A DNA stretch of 64,000 nt from Clostridia bacterium (GTDB lineage Bacteria; Bacillota; Clostridia; Christensenellales; CAG-1252). A program made the translations under genes and the position numbers. The DNA is taken from positions 1 to 64,000 of the forward strand of contig JAFPXC010000003.1 of NCBI GenBank assembly GCA_017394805.1. The letters are read 5' to 3'. Each line of letters opens with the position of its first letter. Positions within the stretch are counted from its first letter, which is position 1. The notes beneath the pieces are model-generated. The model did not search any database, was not told the origin of the DNA, and saw only the letters and a program-made list of their open reading frames with translations. This document shows positions 1-8,129 of the stretch, one piece after another.

Positions 1-61
1 GACCGAGGTATATTGTCATCACGCTTGGCCTGCAACGCACGGTATCGTGAATCCTACCCGA

Positions 62-91
62 ATACTACCACTTTCCGCTATTACCTGTCAA
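62..91 (-). promoter_or_regulatory. Sigma-A type promoter reading out of the window to the left
   Basis: On the minus strand TTGACA (91-86) is followed after 18 bp by TAGTAT (67-62). It points toward position 1, so the gene it drives lies outside the window. No gene is visible between it and the edge. Confidence 0.55.
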
Positions 92-172
92 CGTATATAC
101 CATATTATCTTCCAATCAACATCATTCGACAATCCCCGACACCGTACACGCGCTCGGCAATCGTTCCCAAAC

Positions 173-199
173 GAAAAACCGCAACGATATTCGTTGCGG
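173..199 (-). terminator. Terminator of the K+-channel/transporter operon
   Basis: Perfect 9-bp stem CCGCAACGA / TCGTTGCGG (179-187 with 191-199) with a 3-nt loop, followed on the minus strand by five T residues. It lies just downstream of the stop of the 221-1273 gene and closes the minus-strand operon that starts at the 5.9 kb promoter. Confidence 0.85.
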
Positions 200-220
200 C
201 TCTTCGTTCGATAGGACGGG

Positions 221-1273
221 TTACTCGTCGTCCGCGTCCGCGTCAGTCGGCGGGGCGGCTTCGCAAGGGGCGGGGCTGTCGGGCAAAGAGAGGGCCGCGT
301 CTTCGGGCACGACGTCTTCGTCCTCATCTTTTGCCGATTCTTCCTCGTCGGCTTCGTCGGCGAGTGCCGCCGCCGTTTTTGCCTCTTCGATTTCGCCGAA
401 TGCCTTTGCTTTTTCGATGCCCTCGTCGTCGCCGTTGTCCTTCACTTCGTTGTAGAAGTTGACGATGATAGAGGTGAAGATGGACACGCATATAATGCCG
501 TACAGGCCCAAAATGACCGTCAGGACGCGACCGAGGCCCGATACGGCGGCGATGTCGCCGAAGCCGATGGTCGTAATGACGGCGAAGCAGTACCACAGCG
601 CGTCGCCGAAGTTGTGAATGCTATCCTCGTTGTTCATCAATATCAAGGAGAACGCGATGACCAATAGCAATAGGCCGATTATTATCTCGCCCGCGTAGGT
701 CTTTTTGACGATGCGCAGGAGTATCTCCTTGTTAAATTGCGAGAAGACGGTCATGCAGATATTGACCAGACACGACAGTATGCAAACGGCGCTGGCGCCT
801 ATCGACGTCATGCTGTAGTTGCCTTCGACGTTCGCCAGGACCAAGCCGACGGTGAGGAGAATGGCCAATGCGCACATGACGAGTACCATGATATGGTAAA
901 CCTTTTTGAGTTTGCCCTTGCGGGTGATGGCAAGTATGCGCTTTACGGTAGGCACCGCAAGGTACAGTAGAGAGGGCACGACGAACGCGCGCGACGTCTC
1001 GGGAATGATGAACGCGCACAATCCCGCCACGACGCACAACGCCACGTAGGCGAATTGAATGAAATCCGTTTTCTTGTGCTGCGTGCGGCGCAGGTAGAAA
1101 AAGATGGCCAATTCGTACACGCCGAAAAACAGGAAGGCCAACCCGAGATAGGTGGCGCCGTTCGGCTCCATGAGAGAGGATTTGCTCAGGTTCATCAAAG
1201 CGACCATCAGCGCGGCGCATAGCACTGCGCTGGCAAAGATGCGTATAGCTTTCGTTTTGGTTTCCGTTTTCAT
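221..1273 (-). CDS. K+-channel-like membrane protein with acidic C-terminal tail
   Basis: 350-residue protein with about six hydrophobic segments in the first 215 residues, then a two-helix pore module: pore helix, filter TTIGFGD (about residues 236-242) and a last membrane helix. TTIGFGD is the potassium-selectivity signature of voltage-gated-like and two-TM K+ channels, so a K+ channel of the plasma membrane is the likely role. No charged S4-like helix is evident. The tail after about residue 285 is very acidic (runs of D and E) and low complexity; no RCK domain is seen. The ATG overlaps the TGA of the upstream gene (ATGA), so translation is coupled to the 520-residue membrane protein. Last gene of the operon. 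Confidence 0.8.
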   Translation of the reverse strand: MKTETKTKAIRIFASAVLCAALMVALMNLSKSSLMEPNGATYLGLAFLFFGVYELAIFFYLRRTQHKKTDFIQFAYVALCVVAGLCAFIIPETSRAFVVPSLLYLAVPTVKRILAITRKGKLKKVYHIMVLVMCALAILLTVGLVLANVEGNYSMTSIGASAVCILSCLVNICMTVFSQFNKEILLRIVKKTYAGEIIIGLLLLVIAFSLILMNNEDSIHNFGDALWYCFAVITTIGFGDIAAVSGLGRVLTVILGLYGIICVSIFTSIIVNFYNEVKDNGDDEGIEKAKAFGEIEEAKTAAALADEADEEESAKDEDEDVVPEDAALSLPDSPAPCEAAPPTDADADDE

Positions 1274-2832
1274 AGACCGATGAATTTTTTAACGACGTCC
1301 AATTCGTATATGACGCCTTGGTATAGCGCCTCGAGGTACACGAGTACCAATATCACGAGGCCGACGAGGTTGATGACGAGGTCAAGTTGGGTGTTTTTGT
1401 GCGTTCGCGTGTAGGAGAACAGCATGATGAAGGGGATGGCAAACGTCAGAGCGACGCATCCGCCCAAGCCCCAGGAGTTGACCGCTTGCAACGCGGCTTC
1501 GAAGGGTTCTTCCATCTCGGCAAAACGCCCCGTTATGGCCGCCGCAACGACTATCGCAAGCATAAGGTCGAGAATGGCGAAGATGAAGAATTGCAACGAA
1601 ACGAAAGAGGAGAATTGCCTCGAGTTGAGGTTGCTGCCCAAGTATTTGACGTATTGCTCGTGCGTCTTGCCGTTGCGACGGAAGAGCCATTCGCGCCGCT
1701 TGATGAAGAAGGTCAGCACTACGAAGATGCCGAACGTCATAGGCGGTTTAGTCGTCAATAGGGGGTATACGTAGGTGGGCAATACGATCGTGCCCACCGA
1801 GGCCAACGCCTTGACGACGATAGAGCCTACTTCGTACGCGGCGGGCAATATGGCCAGCAGGCGGAAGATGATGAGTTTCTTGCCTACGAACACCCGCTTG
1901 GGACGGTAGAGCACGAAGCAGGTGAACAACGTGCATAGAAACAAGTCGATGAAAATGTTGAAACTGAAATAGCCCGTCTTGGTGAACGCCGTGATGAGCA
2001 TATCCAATAGCGGTGTGGCTTCTTCGCGCGATACTTTGAAAAGGAGCATGAAGATACCCACGGCGTAGCGGTCGTGTAGTAGCATAAACAGCGCGTAGAA
2101 GAGTATGGAAAAGCCGCCGTACAGAACGAGCAGCGAACTGAATTTGCGCGAGTTGTTGAGAATGATGGCGAAGGTGGCCACCAAGAATAGGGGGGTCATG
2201 AGGTCGCGGAACAGGGGCAGAATGATCGTCCACACGCCCACCTTTTGGGCGAAGTTCGCGTCCATTTTGGCGGCGAAGGCGCACAGCATGCCGATTTGCC
2301 ACAAGATAAGGCTCACCCAGGCGATAATGCGCAAGGCGCGGTAGGACAGCGGTCCTCGATAGCGAATGTCGTTGTCTTCGGTAAGATCGAGTATACGCAT
2401 CTTTTTCGCGCGTTTGCGGCGTTTGCGGCGGCTCTCGCGCTTGCGCTGTTTGGCTACGATTTGCGCTTCGTCCATAGGCGAAACGTTTTCAATAGCGGGC
2501 GCGGCGGCGCTTTCTTCCGTCGTCGAGACTTCCTCTTCGGGTGTCGCGTCCGTCGCGACCGCTTCGGTCGTTTCGGCGGGCGAACCCTCGGTCGGTTCCG
2601 CTTCGGGCGACGGCGCGGGGGCGGCCATCACGGGTTCCTTGGGCGCTTCGGGCGTTTTCGGGGGTATTTTGGTCTTTATTTTCGGCGCGAATCCCCCTTG
2701 CTTGCGCAATACGACGAGCAGGGCGATGACGACGCCGACGATGACGAGCGCAAGGCAGAGTCCCACGATAAAGGCGGGCGTCCAGAACTCTTGCGGGGTG
2801 ATTGCGGCTGAAATAACGGTTGATATGTTCAT
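1270..2832 (-). CDS. Polytopic membrane protein with proline-rich and basic cytoplasmic linker, function unknown
   Basis: 520 residues. One hydrophobic helix near residues 16-42, then a long low-complexity segment rich in P, A, E and T (about 50-125), then a strongly basic stretch (KRESRRKRRKRAKK, about 130-145), then some eight or nine further hydrophobic segments to the C-terminus. I do not recognise the family. The basic patch next to the membrane suggests contact with lipid head groups or nucleic acid, which is inference. It lies 28 bases after the M20 peptidase and overlaps the K+-channel-like gene by four bases, so the two membrane proteins probably act together. Confidence 0.6.
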   Translation of the reverse strand: MNISTVISAAITPQEFWTPAFIVGLCLALVIVGVVIALLVVLRKQGGFAPKIKTKIPPKTPEAPKEPVMAAPAPSPEAEPTEGSPAETTEAVATDATPEEEVSTTEESAAAPAIENVSPMDEAQIVAKQRKRESRRKRRKRAKKMRILDLTEDNDIRYRGPLSYRALRIIAWVSLILWQIGMLCAFAAKMDANFAQKVGVWTIILPLFRDLMTPLFLVATFAIILNNSRKFSSLLVLYGGFSILFYALFMLLHDRYAVGIFMLLFKVSREEATPLLDMLITAFTKTGYFSFNIFIDLFLCTLFTCFVLYRPKRVFVGKKLIIFRLLAILPAAYEVGSIVVKALASVGTIVLPTYVYPLLTTKPPMTFGIFVVLTFFIKRREWLFRRNGKTHEQYVKYLGSNLNSRQFSSFVSLQFFIFAILDLMLAIVVAAAITGRFAEMEEPFEAALQAVNSWGLGGCVALTFAIPFIMLFSYTRTHKNTQLDLVINLVGLVILVLVYLEALYQGVIYELDVVKKFIGL

Positions 2833-2860
2833 AGATAGATCCTAAGCGCGTTGCGTTAGA

Positions 2861-4357
2861 TTACTCGGCGCAGGCGTTTGAAATGAAGTTGACGAAGAAT
2901 TGCACGGCACGCGCCAACTGCTCGGGGCGGATGCGCTCGTCTATGCCGTGTACGCGCGACTCGTCGTCCATACCCCACACGAAGGGACCGAAGCGGTAGA
3001 CGTTGGGCGTCAGGGGCGCGTAAAAGCGCGAGTCGGTGGCGCCTACCATCGTGTAGGGCACGACCGCCACGTCGGGGAATGTCTCTTTGATGCTCGTAGC
3101 GAGCGTTCGATAGGCGACCGATTCCACGTCGGCCACGGCGGAAGGATCGGAAAATCCCAGCATATTGACGGAAGCGATCCCTTTCTTGATATAGGGGCGC
3201 AACAACTTCTCGAGGTGCTTTTTGACGTCTTCGGCGGTGTCGCCCGTCAGCGTGCGGTAGTTGATATTCAATTTGACCTCGCGCGGCAGCACGTTTCTTG
3301 CGTCCGGTCCCCATAGCATGGTGGGCGCCAACGTGGTGCGGATAAGGGCGTTGGTCACCGAGGCGGCTTTGCCCAAAATATAGCGGAAGAGGGGCGAAAA
3401 CACGTCCGAGTTGACCATAAAGAACTTGAACAGGGGGTTGGTGTACGGCGCCAAGGCCAAGAAAGTCTTGCGCGTCAGGGGCGTGATATGCGAGGGCATA
3501 TAGCGACGCTCGATTTTCTTGATGACCGTGGCCAATCTGCCGTTGGCCGAGGGGAAGCGGGGGCTGCTGGCGTGACCGCCTTGCCCGTGCACCACGATCT
3601 CGAGGTCTCCGTTGCCTTTCTCGGCCGCGCCGACCATGGCCACCAAGCCTTGGGCAAAGAGGGTTTTTCCCTCGATGGCCGTGCCGCCTTCGTCCAGCAC
3701 GAACTCCATTTCCACGCCCTTGCCTTTGAGATATTTGACGATATTGGGCGCGCCGTTGAAACTCTGCCCCGGCTCCTCGTCGTGACCGAAACAAACGTAG
3801 ATATCGCGCTTGAACGTCACGCCCTTGTTCATCAGGTACTCCAAGGCTTCCAACAGGCTGACCAAATGGCACTTCATGTCCAACGCGCCGCGACCATAGA
3901 TATAGCCGTCCTCGGCGAGTTCGCCGCCGAAGGGATCGTGCGTCCACCCGTCCGCAGGGGCGGGCACCACGTCCATGTGCGACAGGAAGCACGCGCCTTT
4001 GAGGGTGGCGTCGGTGCCTTTGAGGTGGAAGATGAGGCTATAATCGGCGATGACCGCCAGATCGGCCGCCGAGGTGAAGCGGGGATAGGTGTCGAACATC
4101 CACTTGCGAAAGGCCAAAAAGGGCGCCGAGTTGTCGGCGTATTCGTCCACCATCGACACGGTTTTGAAGCGTATGGCTTCCTGCAAATGGGTGGCGGCGG
4201 CCTCTTCGCTGACGTCCGCAGCGAGTTTGAGGGGCGTATCGGTCTTATCCTTGCGGAAGGTGGCCGTGCGGACGATCAACGCCGCGAAGAACACGCAGAT
4301 TGCGGCGGCGACGGCTATGCCGACTATAGCGCCGACGGAAATGCTACCCAACAACAT
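2861..4357 (-). CDS. Membrane-anchored M20 family metallopeptidase (PM20D1/carboxypeptidase-like)
   Basis: 498 residues. An N-terminal membrane helix (about 5-28) precedes an M20 peptidase fold. Visible metal-site motifs are SHMDVVP (about 128), GALDMKCH (about 157), DEEPG (about 192; the glutamate pair carrying the catalytic base) and a late histidine in VHGID (about 470). M20 enzymes bind two zinc ions and cleave peptides, N-acyl amino acids or dipeptides. The overall layout resembles PM20D1-like N-acyl amino acid hydrolases/carboxypeptidase S more than PepT. The catalytic domain is predicted outside or at the membrane. It starts 11 bases after the transporter stop, so it is in the same operon and may process a transported substrate. 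ATG preceded by TAAGGAGGTAAAC. Confidence 0.82.
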   Translation of the reverse strand: MLLGSISVGAIVGIAVAAAICVFFAALIVRTATFRKDKTDTPLKLAADVSEEAAATHLQEAIRFKTVSMVDEYADNSAPFLAFRKWMFDTYPRFTSAADLAVIADYSLIFHLKGTDATLKGACFLSHMDVVPAPADGWTHDPFGGELAEDGYIYGRGALDMKCHLVSLLEALEYLMNKGVTFKRDIYVCFGHDEEPGQSFNGAPNIVKYLKGKGVEMEFVLDEGGTAIEGKTLFAQGLVAMVGAAEKGNGDLEIVVHGQGGHASSPRFPSANGRLATVIKKIERRYMPSHITPLTRKTFLALAPYTNPLFKFFMVNSDVFSPLFRYILGKAASVTNALIRTTLAPTMLWGPDARNVLPREVKLNINYRTLTGDTAEDVKKHLEKLLRPYIKKGIASVNMLGFSDPSAVADVESVAYRTLATSIKETFPDVAVVPYTMVGATDSRFYAPLTPNVYRFGPFVWGMDDESRVHGIDERIRPEQLARAVQFFVNFISNACAE

Positions 4358-4368
4358 AGTTTACCTCC

Positions 4369-5844
4369 TTATTCGCCATCCGTCGCCGGTTGGGCGGCGG
4401 CTCTACGCGTCTCCAATTCGGCGTGCATGGCTCGTTTGGTGTCTTTGTCAATCTTGTAGAAGAACATGGGAATAGTGCTCAGGATGCTGCATACGGCGGG
4501 CAGACCGATATAGGCGAAGAAGACGATATTCTGCATCTTGGCGGACGTCTCCCGCCCATATCCCGCGAGGCCGACCAAGAAGATGCCCACCGCCATGGAG
4601 ATGCCCGTGGCCAACTTGTGGCTCATAGACAGTATGGCGTAGTCCACGCCGTCCTTGCGCGTGCCCGTCTTCCATTCTTGGTAGTCCAAAATATCCGCCG
4701 TCATAATGGTGGGGATATAGTTGTGCGTGCAGTACATGATGCTGACCAAGGCCTGTACCACCCAAATAAACCACAACGCCGTGGTGCCCGAGCGGAACGC
4801 GCTGTCCGCGGGGAAGCAAACGTAGGTGACGAAACCCGCTATGCCGAGTATGCCCGATATGACGGCGATGAGGATAAAGGACTTCTTTTCGCCCCACTTC
4901 TTGTTGATGAAGGGAATGGCCACCAACCCCAACGCGCTAACGACCGCCGAGGTAAGCCCGATGAGCCAACTGGCGTCGTGTCCGGGGTTGACCGTGCCCA
5001 AGAGGGGCAGGACGAGGCTGGTGCCCAAGAGGGCGCCGCTTGCCTGCAAGGCGATGGACTGCGCGATATTACGCCCGAAGCCGAGCATATAGCACAAGAA
5101 GACGATGCGGATATTCTTGTTCTCTTTGAGCTCGACGAACATCTCCTTGAATCCCACGGGCGCGCTCGTTTCCACCGTGACGCGTTCGCGGTTGCACCAA
5201 TAGATGAGCAGGTACAATATGACGCCGAGAATGGCCACCACCAACGCCGTGACGAAGTAACTTTTGACCTTGTCGGCTTTGAGCGCGGGCGCGACCAAGG
5301 TTACCAAGGTGATCATCACCCCGGGGATGCCGAGGCCGATACTTTTGAAGGTGTTGCTGATGGCGGCCGCCTTGTTGCGCTCCTTGGGCACGGGGCTCAA
5401 TCTGGCCAGCATACCTTGCGAGGGAATGTCGGCGAAACTCATGGCGATATTCCACAGAGCGGTCATGACGGCTATGTACAAATACATGACGAACTTGCCC
5501 GCCGTGCCCAACCGCTCGAAGGGGATATAGATGAACATGACCACCGTCAAAACGGCCAGCGGCGCTGCGCTCGCAAGGATAAAGGGGCGCATTTTGCCCC
5601 CTTTGAGGCGGCTACGGTCGATGAGGGAACCGATGATGGGGTCGGCGATACAACTGATGACCTTGCCCAAAAGAATGATGGCGGCGGCGACGTACAGCAC
5701 GTTGGCGTCCAGACTTTGGTAGGCGTCGCGCACGAACTCCGAGTGAATGCTGTTGACGTAGCCGAAAACGAGTTGCACGCCCAATATTCCCAAGCTGTAG
5801 GCAAACGCCGCTTTGGTACTCAGAATAGCCGAACTCTTTTTCAT
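4369..5844 (-). CDS. GPH-type (glycoside-pentoside-hexuronide:cation) symporter, MFS superfamily
   Basis: 491 residues with about twelve hydrophobic helices. The loop after the fourth helix (FADIPSQGMLARLSPVPKERNKAAAI) matches the GPH/MelB-type conserved loop, and the spacing of helices fits the MFS_2 family. These carriers import sugars or glycosides with Na+ or H+; the substrate cannot be read from sequence. First gene of the operon, with its own promoter 30 bp upstream and a good ribosome site (AAGGAG). The partner M20 peptidase suggests that the real substrate could be a peptide or an amide rather than a sugar, which is inference. Confidence 0.82.
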   Translation of the reverse strand: MKKSSAILSTKAAFAYSLGILGVQLVFGYVNSIHSEFVRDAYQSLDANVLYVAAAIILLGKVISCIADPIIGSLIDRSRLKGGKMRPFILASAAPLAVLTVVMFIYIPFERLGTAGKFVMYLYIAVMTALWNIAMSFADIPSQGMLARLSPVPKERNKAAAISNTFKSIGLGIPGVMITLVTLVAPALKADKVKSYFVTALVVAILGVILYLLIYWCNRERVTVETSAPVGFKEMFVELKENKNIRIVFLCYMLGFGRNIAQSIALQASGALLGTSLVLPLLGTVNPGHDASWLIGLTSAVVSALGLVAIPFINKKWGEKKSFILIAVISGILGIAGFVTYVCFPADSAFRSGTTALWFIWVVQALVSIMYCTHNYIPTIMTADILDYQEWKTGTRKDGVDYAILSMSHKLATGISMAVGIFLVGLAGYGRETSAKMQNIVFFAYIGLPAVCSILSTIPMFFYKIDKDTKRAMHAELETRRAAAQPATDGE

Positions 5845-5872
5845 GCCGTACTCCTTAATAATAATATACTTT

Positions 5873-5902
5873 ATTCTATCATTTTATAGTAATCCGTGTC
5901 AA
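5873..5902 (-). promoter_or_regulatory. Promoter of the symporter/M20/K+-channel operon
   Basis: Minus strand TTGACA (5902-5897), 18-bp spacer, TAGAAT (5878-5873). It sits 30 bp upstream of the symporter ATG. Confidence 0.75.
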
Positions 5903-5966
5903 TAGGGATAGCGCCGCGAATTGCCGATAAACGCATCCAAAAAAAGCCGAACGCCGCTTGGCGGAC

Positions 5967-5997
5967 GAAAAAACGGCGAAGCCGAAGCTTCGCCGTT
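5967..5997 (-). terminator. Terminator of the 321-residue anchored-protein gene
   Basis: 11-bp perfect stem AACGGCGAAGC / GCTTCGCCGTT (5972-5997) with loop CGAA, followed on the minus strand by six T residues. It lies just beyond the stop at 6015. Confidence 0.88.
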
Positions 5998-6014
5998 AAG
6001 TTTGGACAATCGCG

Positions 6015-6980
6015 TTATTCCGCGGTGGACGTGATGAAGAACAGTTTGCCGTCCGAAACGCCCGCCATGCCGCGCGTTATTGCGCCGACCACGACGAATT
6101 TGCCGTCCACAGACGTGCTGGCCGTGCCGATCTCGCCGATATGGTTGATGACCGCCGCCGTTTTGTCGAAGACGACGGAGGCGAAAGTCTCCTCGTTCTT
6201 GGCGGGATCCTCGACGGATTGACCGATGGCCTTGTTGAGAATGCCGAAGAGGAAACTGTTGAGCGCGTTTTTATCGTCGCCGCCTATATTGGCGTGCGTA
6301 TTTTGGAAGACGATTTTGCCCGCTTGCGCGCCGTCCGCGCTCACCGTGAAGTCGGCGGCGCATACGACGTAGACGTATTCGGGCAATTTGATAATCTTGA
6401 CCTTATCGAGGACGCCGCTCAACTTTTCGAGGTTGATGAAACTCTTGGCTGCGACGCCGACGACCATGCGAAGGTGCCCCGTTTGGACGCCCTCTTTGTC
6501 CGTCTTGGATACGATCACTTCGCGCACGGACATAGCGGGCGTTTTGTTGCCGTCTCCCGCGTCCAAAGCGTAGGTCTCGCTGATGACGTTATTCAGCACG
6601 TAGGCTACGGTGGTATCGTTGGCACTACGCAGATACCGCTTGTCGTACGTCGCTTGGTCTACGACCAACTGTGCGTAATTGTCGGCGTGTTCGTAGGTGC
6701 TGTTGGCAAACAGGGCTTTGGCCGAATCCGCCTCGTCCGTGGGGTTGTAGGCGTTGGCGACCACGTTGCTTTCCTTTTCGGAAAGGCCGCGGAATCCCTT
6801 GATAATCTTGATGAGTTTGACGTCCGCCAAACCGTACTCTTCCACGGTGCTACCCGCGATGGATTTGTCTGCCAAGTGCAGTTGTTTCGGCGTCAGATTG
6901 AGCAAAACGATGACGCCGACCGCGATAATGACGACGAACACCAATAGGGATATACAGCCGCGCAAGCAACATTTTTTCAT
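6015..6980 (-). CDS. Membrane-anchored exported protein of unknown function
   Basis: 321 residues: short basic N-terminus with two cysteines, one hydrophobic helix (about 11-31, ISLLVFVVIIAVGVIVLLNL), then an extracellular domain. The rest has no motif that I recognise; it is mixed alpha/beta with a repeated theme of short hydrophobic strands (for example YVYVVCAADFTV). No catalytic signature and no lipobox are visible. Monocistronic, with its own promoter and terminator. ATG preceded by AAGGAG at good spacing. Confidence 0.6.
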   Translation of the reverse strand: MKKCCLRGCISLLVFVVIIAVGVIVLLNLTPKQLHLADKSIAGSTVEEYGLADVKLIKIIKGFRGLSEKESNVVANAYNPTDEADSAKALFANSTYEHADNYAQLVVDQATYDKRYLRSANDTTVAYVLNNVISETYALDAGDGNKTPAMSVREVIVSKTDKEGVQTGHLRMVVGVAAKSFINLEKLSGVLDKVKIIKLPEYVYVVCAADFTVSADGAQAGKIVFQNTHANIGGDDKNALNSFLFGILNKAIGQSVEDPAKNEETFASVVFDKTAAVINHIGEIGTASTSVDGKFVVVGAITRGMAGVSDGKLFFITSTAE

Positions 6981-7015
6981 TGCGAAAGTCTCCTTATACG
7001 GGGTTTCTCACTATA

Positions 7016-7044
7016 TTATTAGGGAAGATTGCCCCTTTCGTCAA
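7016..7044 (-). promoter_or_regulatory. Promoter of the 321-residue anchored-protein gene
   Basis: Minus strand TTGACG (7044-7039), 17-bp spacer, TAATAA (7021-7016), 35 bp upstream of the ATG. It overlaps the space just after the end of the hydrolase gene at 7055. Confidence 0.55.
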
Positions 7045-7054
7045 CCGATTTTCG

Positions 7055-7996
7055 TCAGATATTCGCTTTGAGGAAAGCCAAAACGTCCGAGCATACCTCT
7101 TGGAACATCTCGCTTTCGTTGAGGATCTCGTGACGGCAGTCGCCGTAGAGGTGCATATCCACCTTGGTATGTCCCGAGGCGATCAACTTGTCGCACACCT
7201 CGCTGACGCCCTTGCCGTAGTTGCCCACGGGGTCCATTTCGCCTGCGATGAGCAGGATGGGCAGGTCTTTGGGAATCTCGGCGTAGCATTCGGGCTTGGA
7301 CACTTCGCGCAGAATGTCGAAGAGGGTGATATAGCCGTTGAGCGTAAAGAGGTAGCCGCAGTCGGGGTCGGCGATATAGGCGTCCACCACCGTGGTGTCC
7401 TTGGTGAGCCAATCGAAGGGGGTGCGCCCCGCGAACTTCTTGTTGTAGGCGCCGAAGGCCATGCCGTCGATGAATTTGCTGCGATGCTTCTCGCCCTTGC
7501 AACCGGCGATCATCTTAGAGAGGGCGATACCGATGCCCACCGCGGGATTGCCGCCGCCCGTGCCGCAGTAGATGGCGCCGGCGAGGTCCTTGCCGTACTC
7601 GCGGGTATATTCACGCGCGACGAAGGAGCCCATGCTGTGGCCGAAGAAGAAATAGGGCAGGTCGGGATATTCGGCGTGCGCCTTTTCGTACAAGGTGTGG
7701 CAGTCGGCGATCATGGTGTGCCAAGTGTCCTTGCCGAAGTAGCCTTTGTCCTCCTCCGAGGCCACGCTCTTGCCGTGCCCGATGTGGTCGTTGGTGAAGA
7801 CGGCCAAGCCGGCGTCCGTCAGCACCTTGATAAAGGGCTCGTAGCGCTCGAAGTGTTCGGCCATGCCGTGCGCGATCTGGAGTACGGCGACGGGATCGCC
7901 TTCGGGGACGTATTTCGCGGCGTGGATGTTGCACAGGCCGGACGCGGAAGGGAAGTAGAATTCGGTTTTTTCGTACATAACGGTACCTCCAAACAA
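7055..7996 (-). CDS. Alpha/beta hydrolase, monoacylglycerol-lipase-like
   Basis: 313 residues, the usual length for the serine aminopeptidase S33/Hydrolase_4 family that contains monoacylglycerol lipases and lysophospholipases. Motifs in order: the oxyanion HG in IAHGMAEHFERYEPF (about 45-60), nucleophile elbow GHSMGS (Ser about 122), acid in AGEMDP (about 257) and histidine in DCRHEILNE (about 292). No signal peptide, so cytosolic. Likely cleaves a monoacylglycerol or a related ester; the substrate is not proven. Alone behind a strong promoter, with a GGAGGT ribosome site. Confidence 0.82.
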   Translation of the reverse strand: MFGGTVMYEKTEFYFPSASGLCNIHAAKYVPEGDPVAVLQIAHGMAEHFERYEPFIKVLTDAGLAVFTNDHIGHGKSVASEEDKGYFGKDTWHTMIADCHTLYEKAHAEYPDLPYFFFGHSMGSFVAREYTREYGKDLAGAIYCGTGGGNPAVGIGIALSKMIAGCKGEKHRSKFIDGMAFGAYNKKFAGRTPFDWLTKDTTVVDAYIADPDCGYLFTLNGYITLFDILREVSKPECYAEIPKDLPILLIAGEMDPVGNYGKGVSEVCDKLIASGHTKVDMHLYGDCRHEILNESEMFQEVCSDVLAFLKANI

Positions 7997-8010
7997 TAAA
8001 TCTATTATCT

Positions 8011-8039
8011 ATTATACCATTGAAAGCGCGGTATGACAA
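8011..8039 (-). promoter_or_regulatory. Promoter of the alpha/beta hydrolase gene
   Basis: Minus strand TTGTCA (8039-8034), 17-bp spacer, consensus TATAAT (8016-8011). It is divergent from the plus-strand operon that begins at 8130. Confidence 0.8.
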
Positions 8040-8129
8040 TAGCCATTTGAGATATTTTTCGCGGTTTTCGGGGCAAAAGCGCGCCCAACGCGGGTTTTTA
8101 CCGCCCGAGGTCTTGCGTAGCGGGGCAAA

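Noticed and set aside
13-462. 149-residue plus-strand frame at the left edge
   Set aside because: It is antisense to the K+-channel gene, crosses the terminator stem and has an arginine-rich composition typical of a shadow frame.
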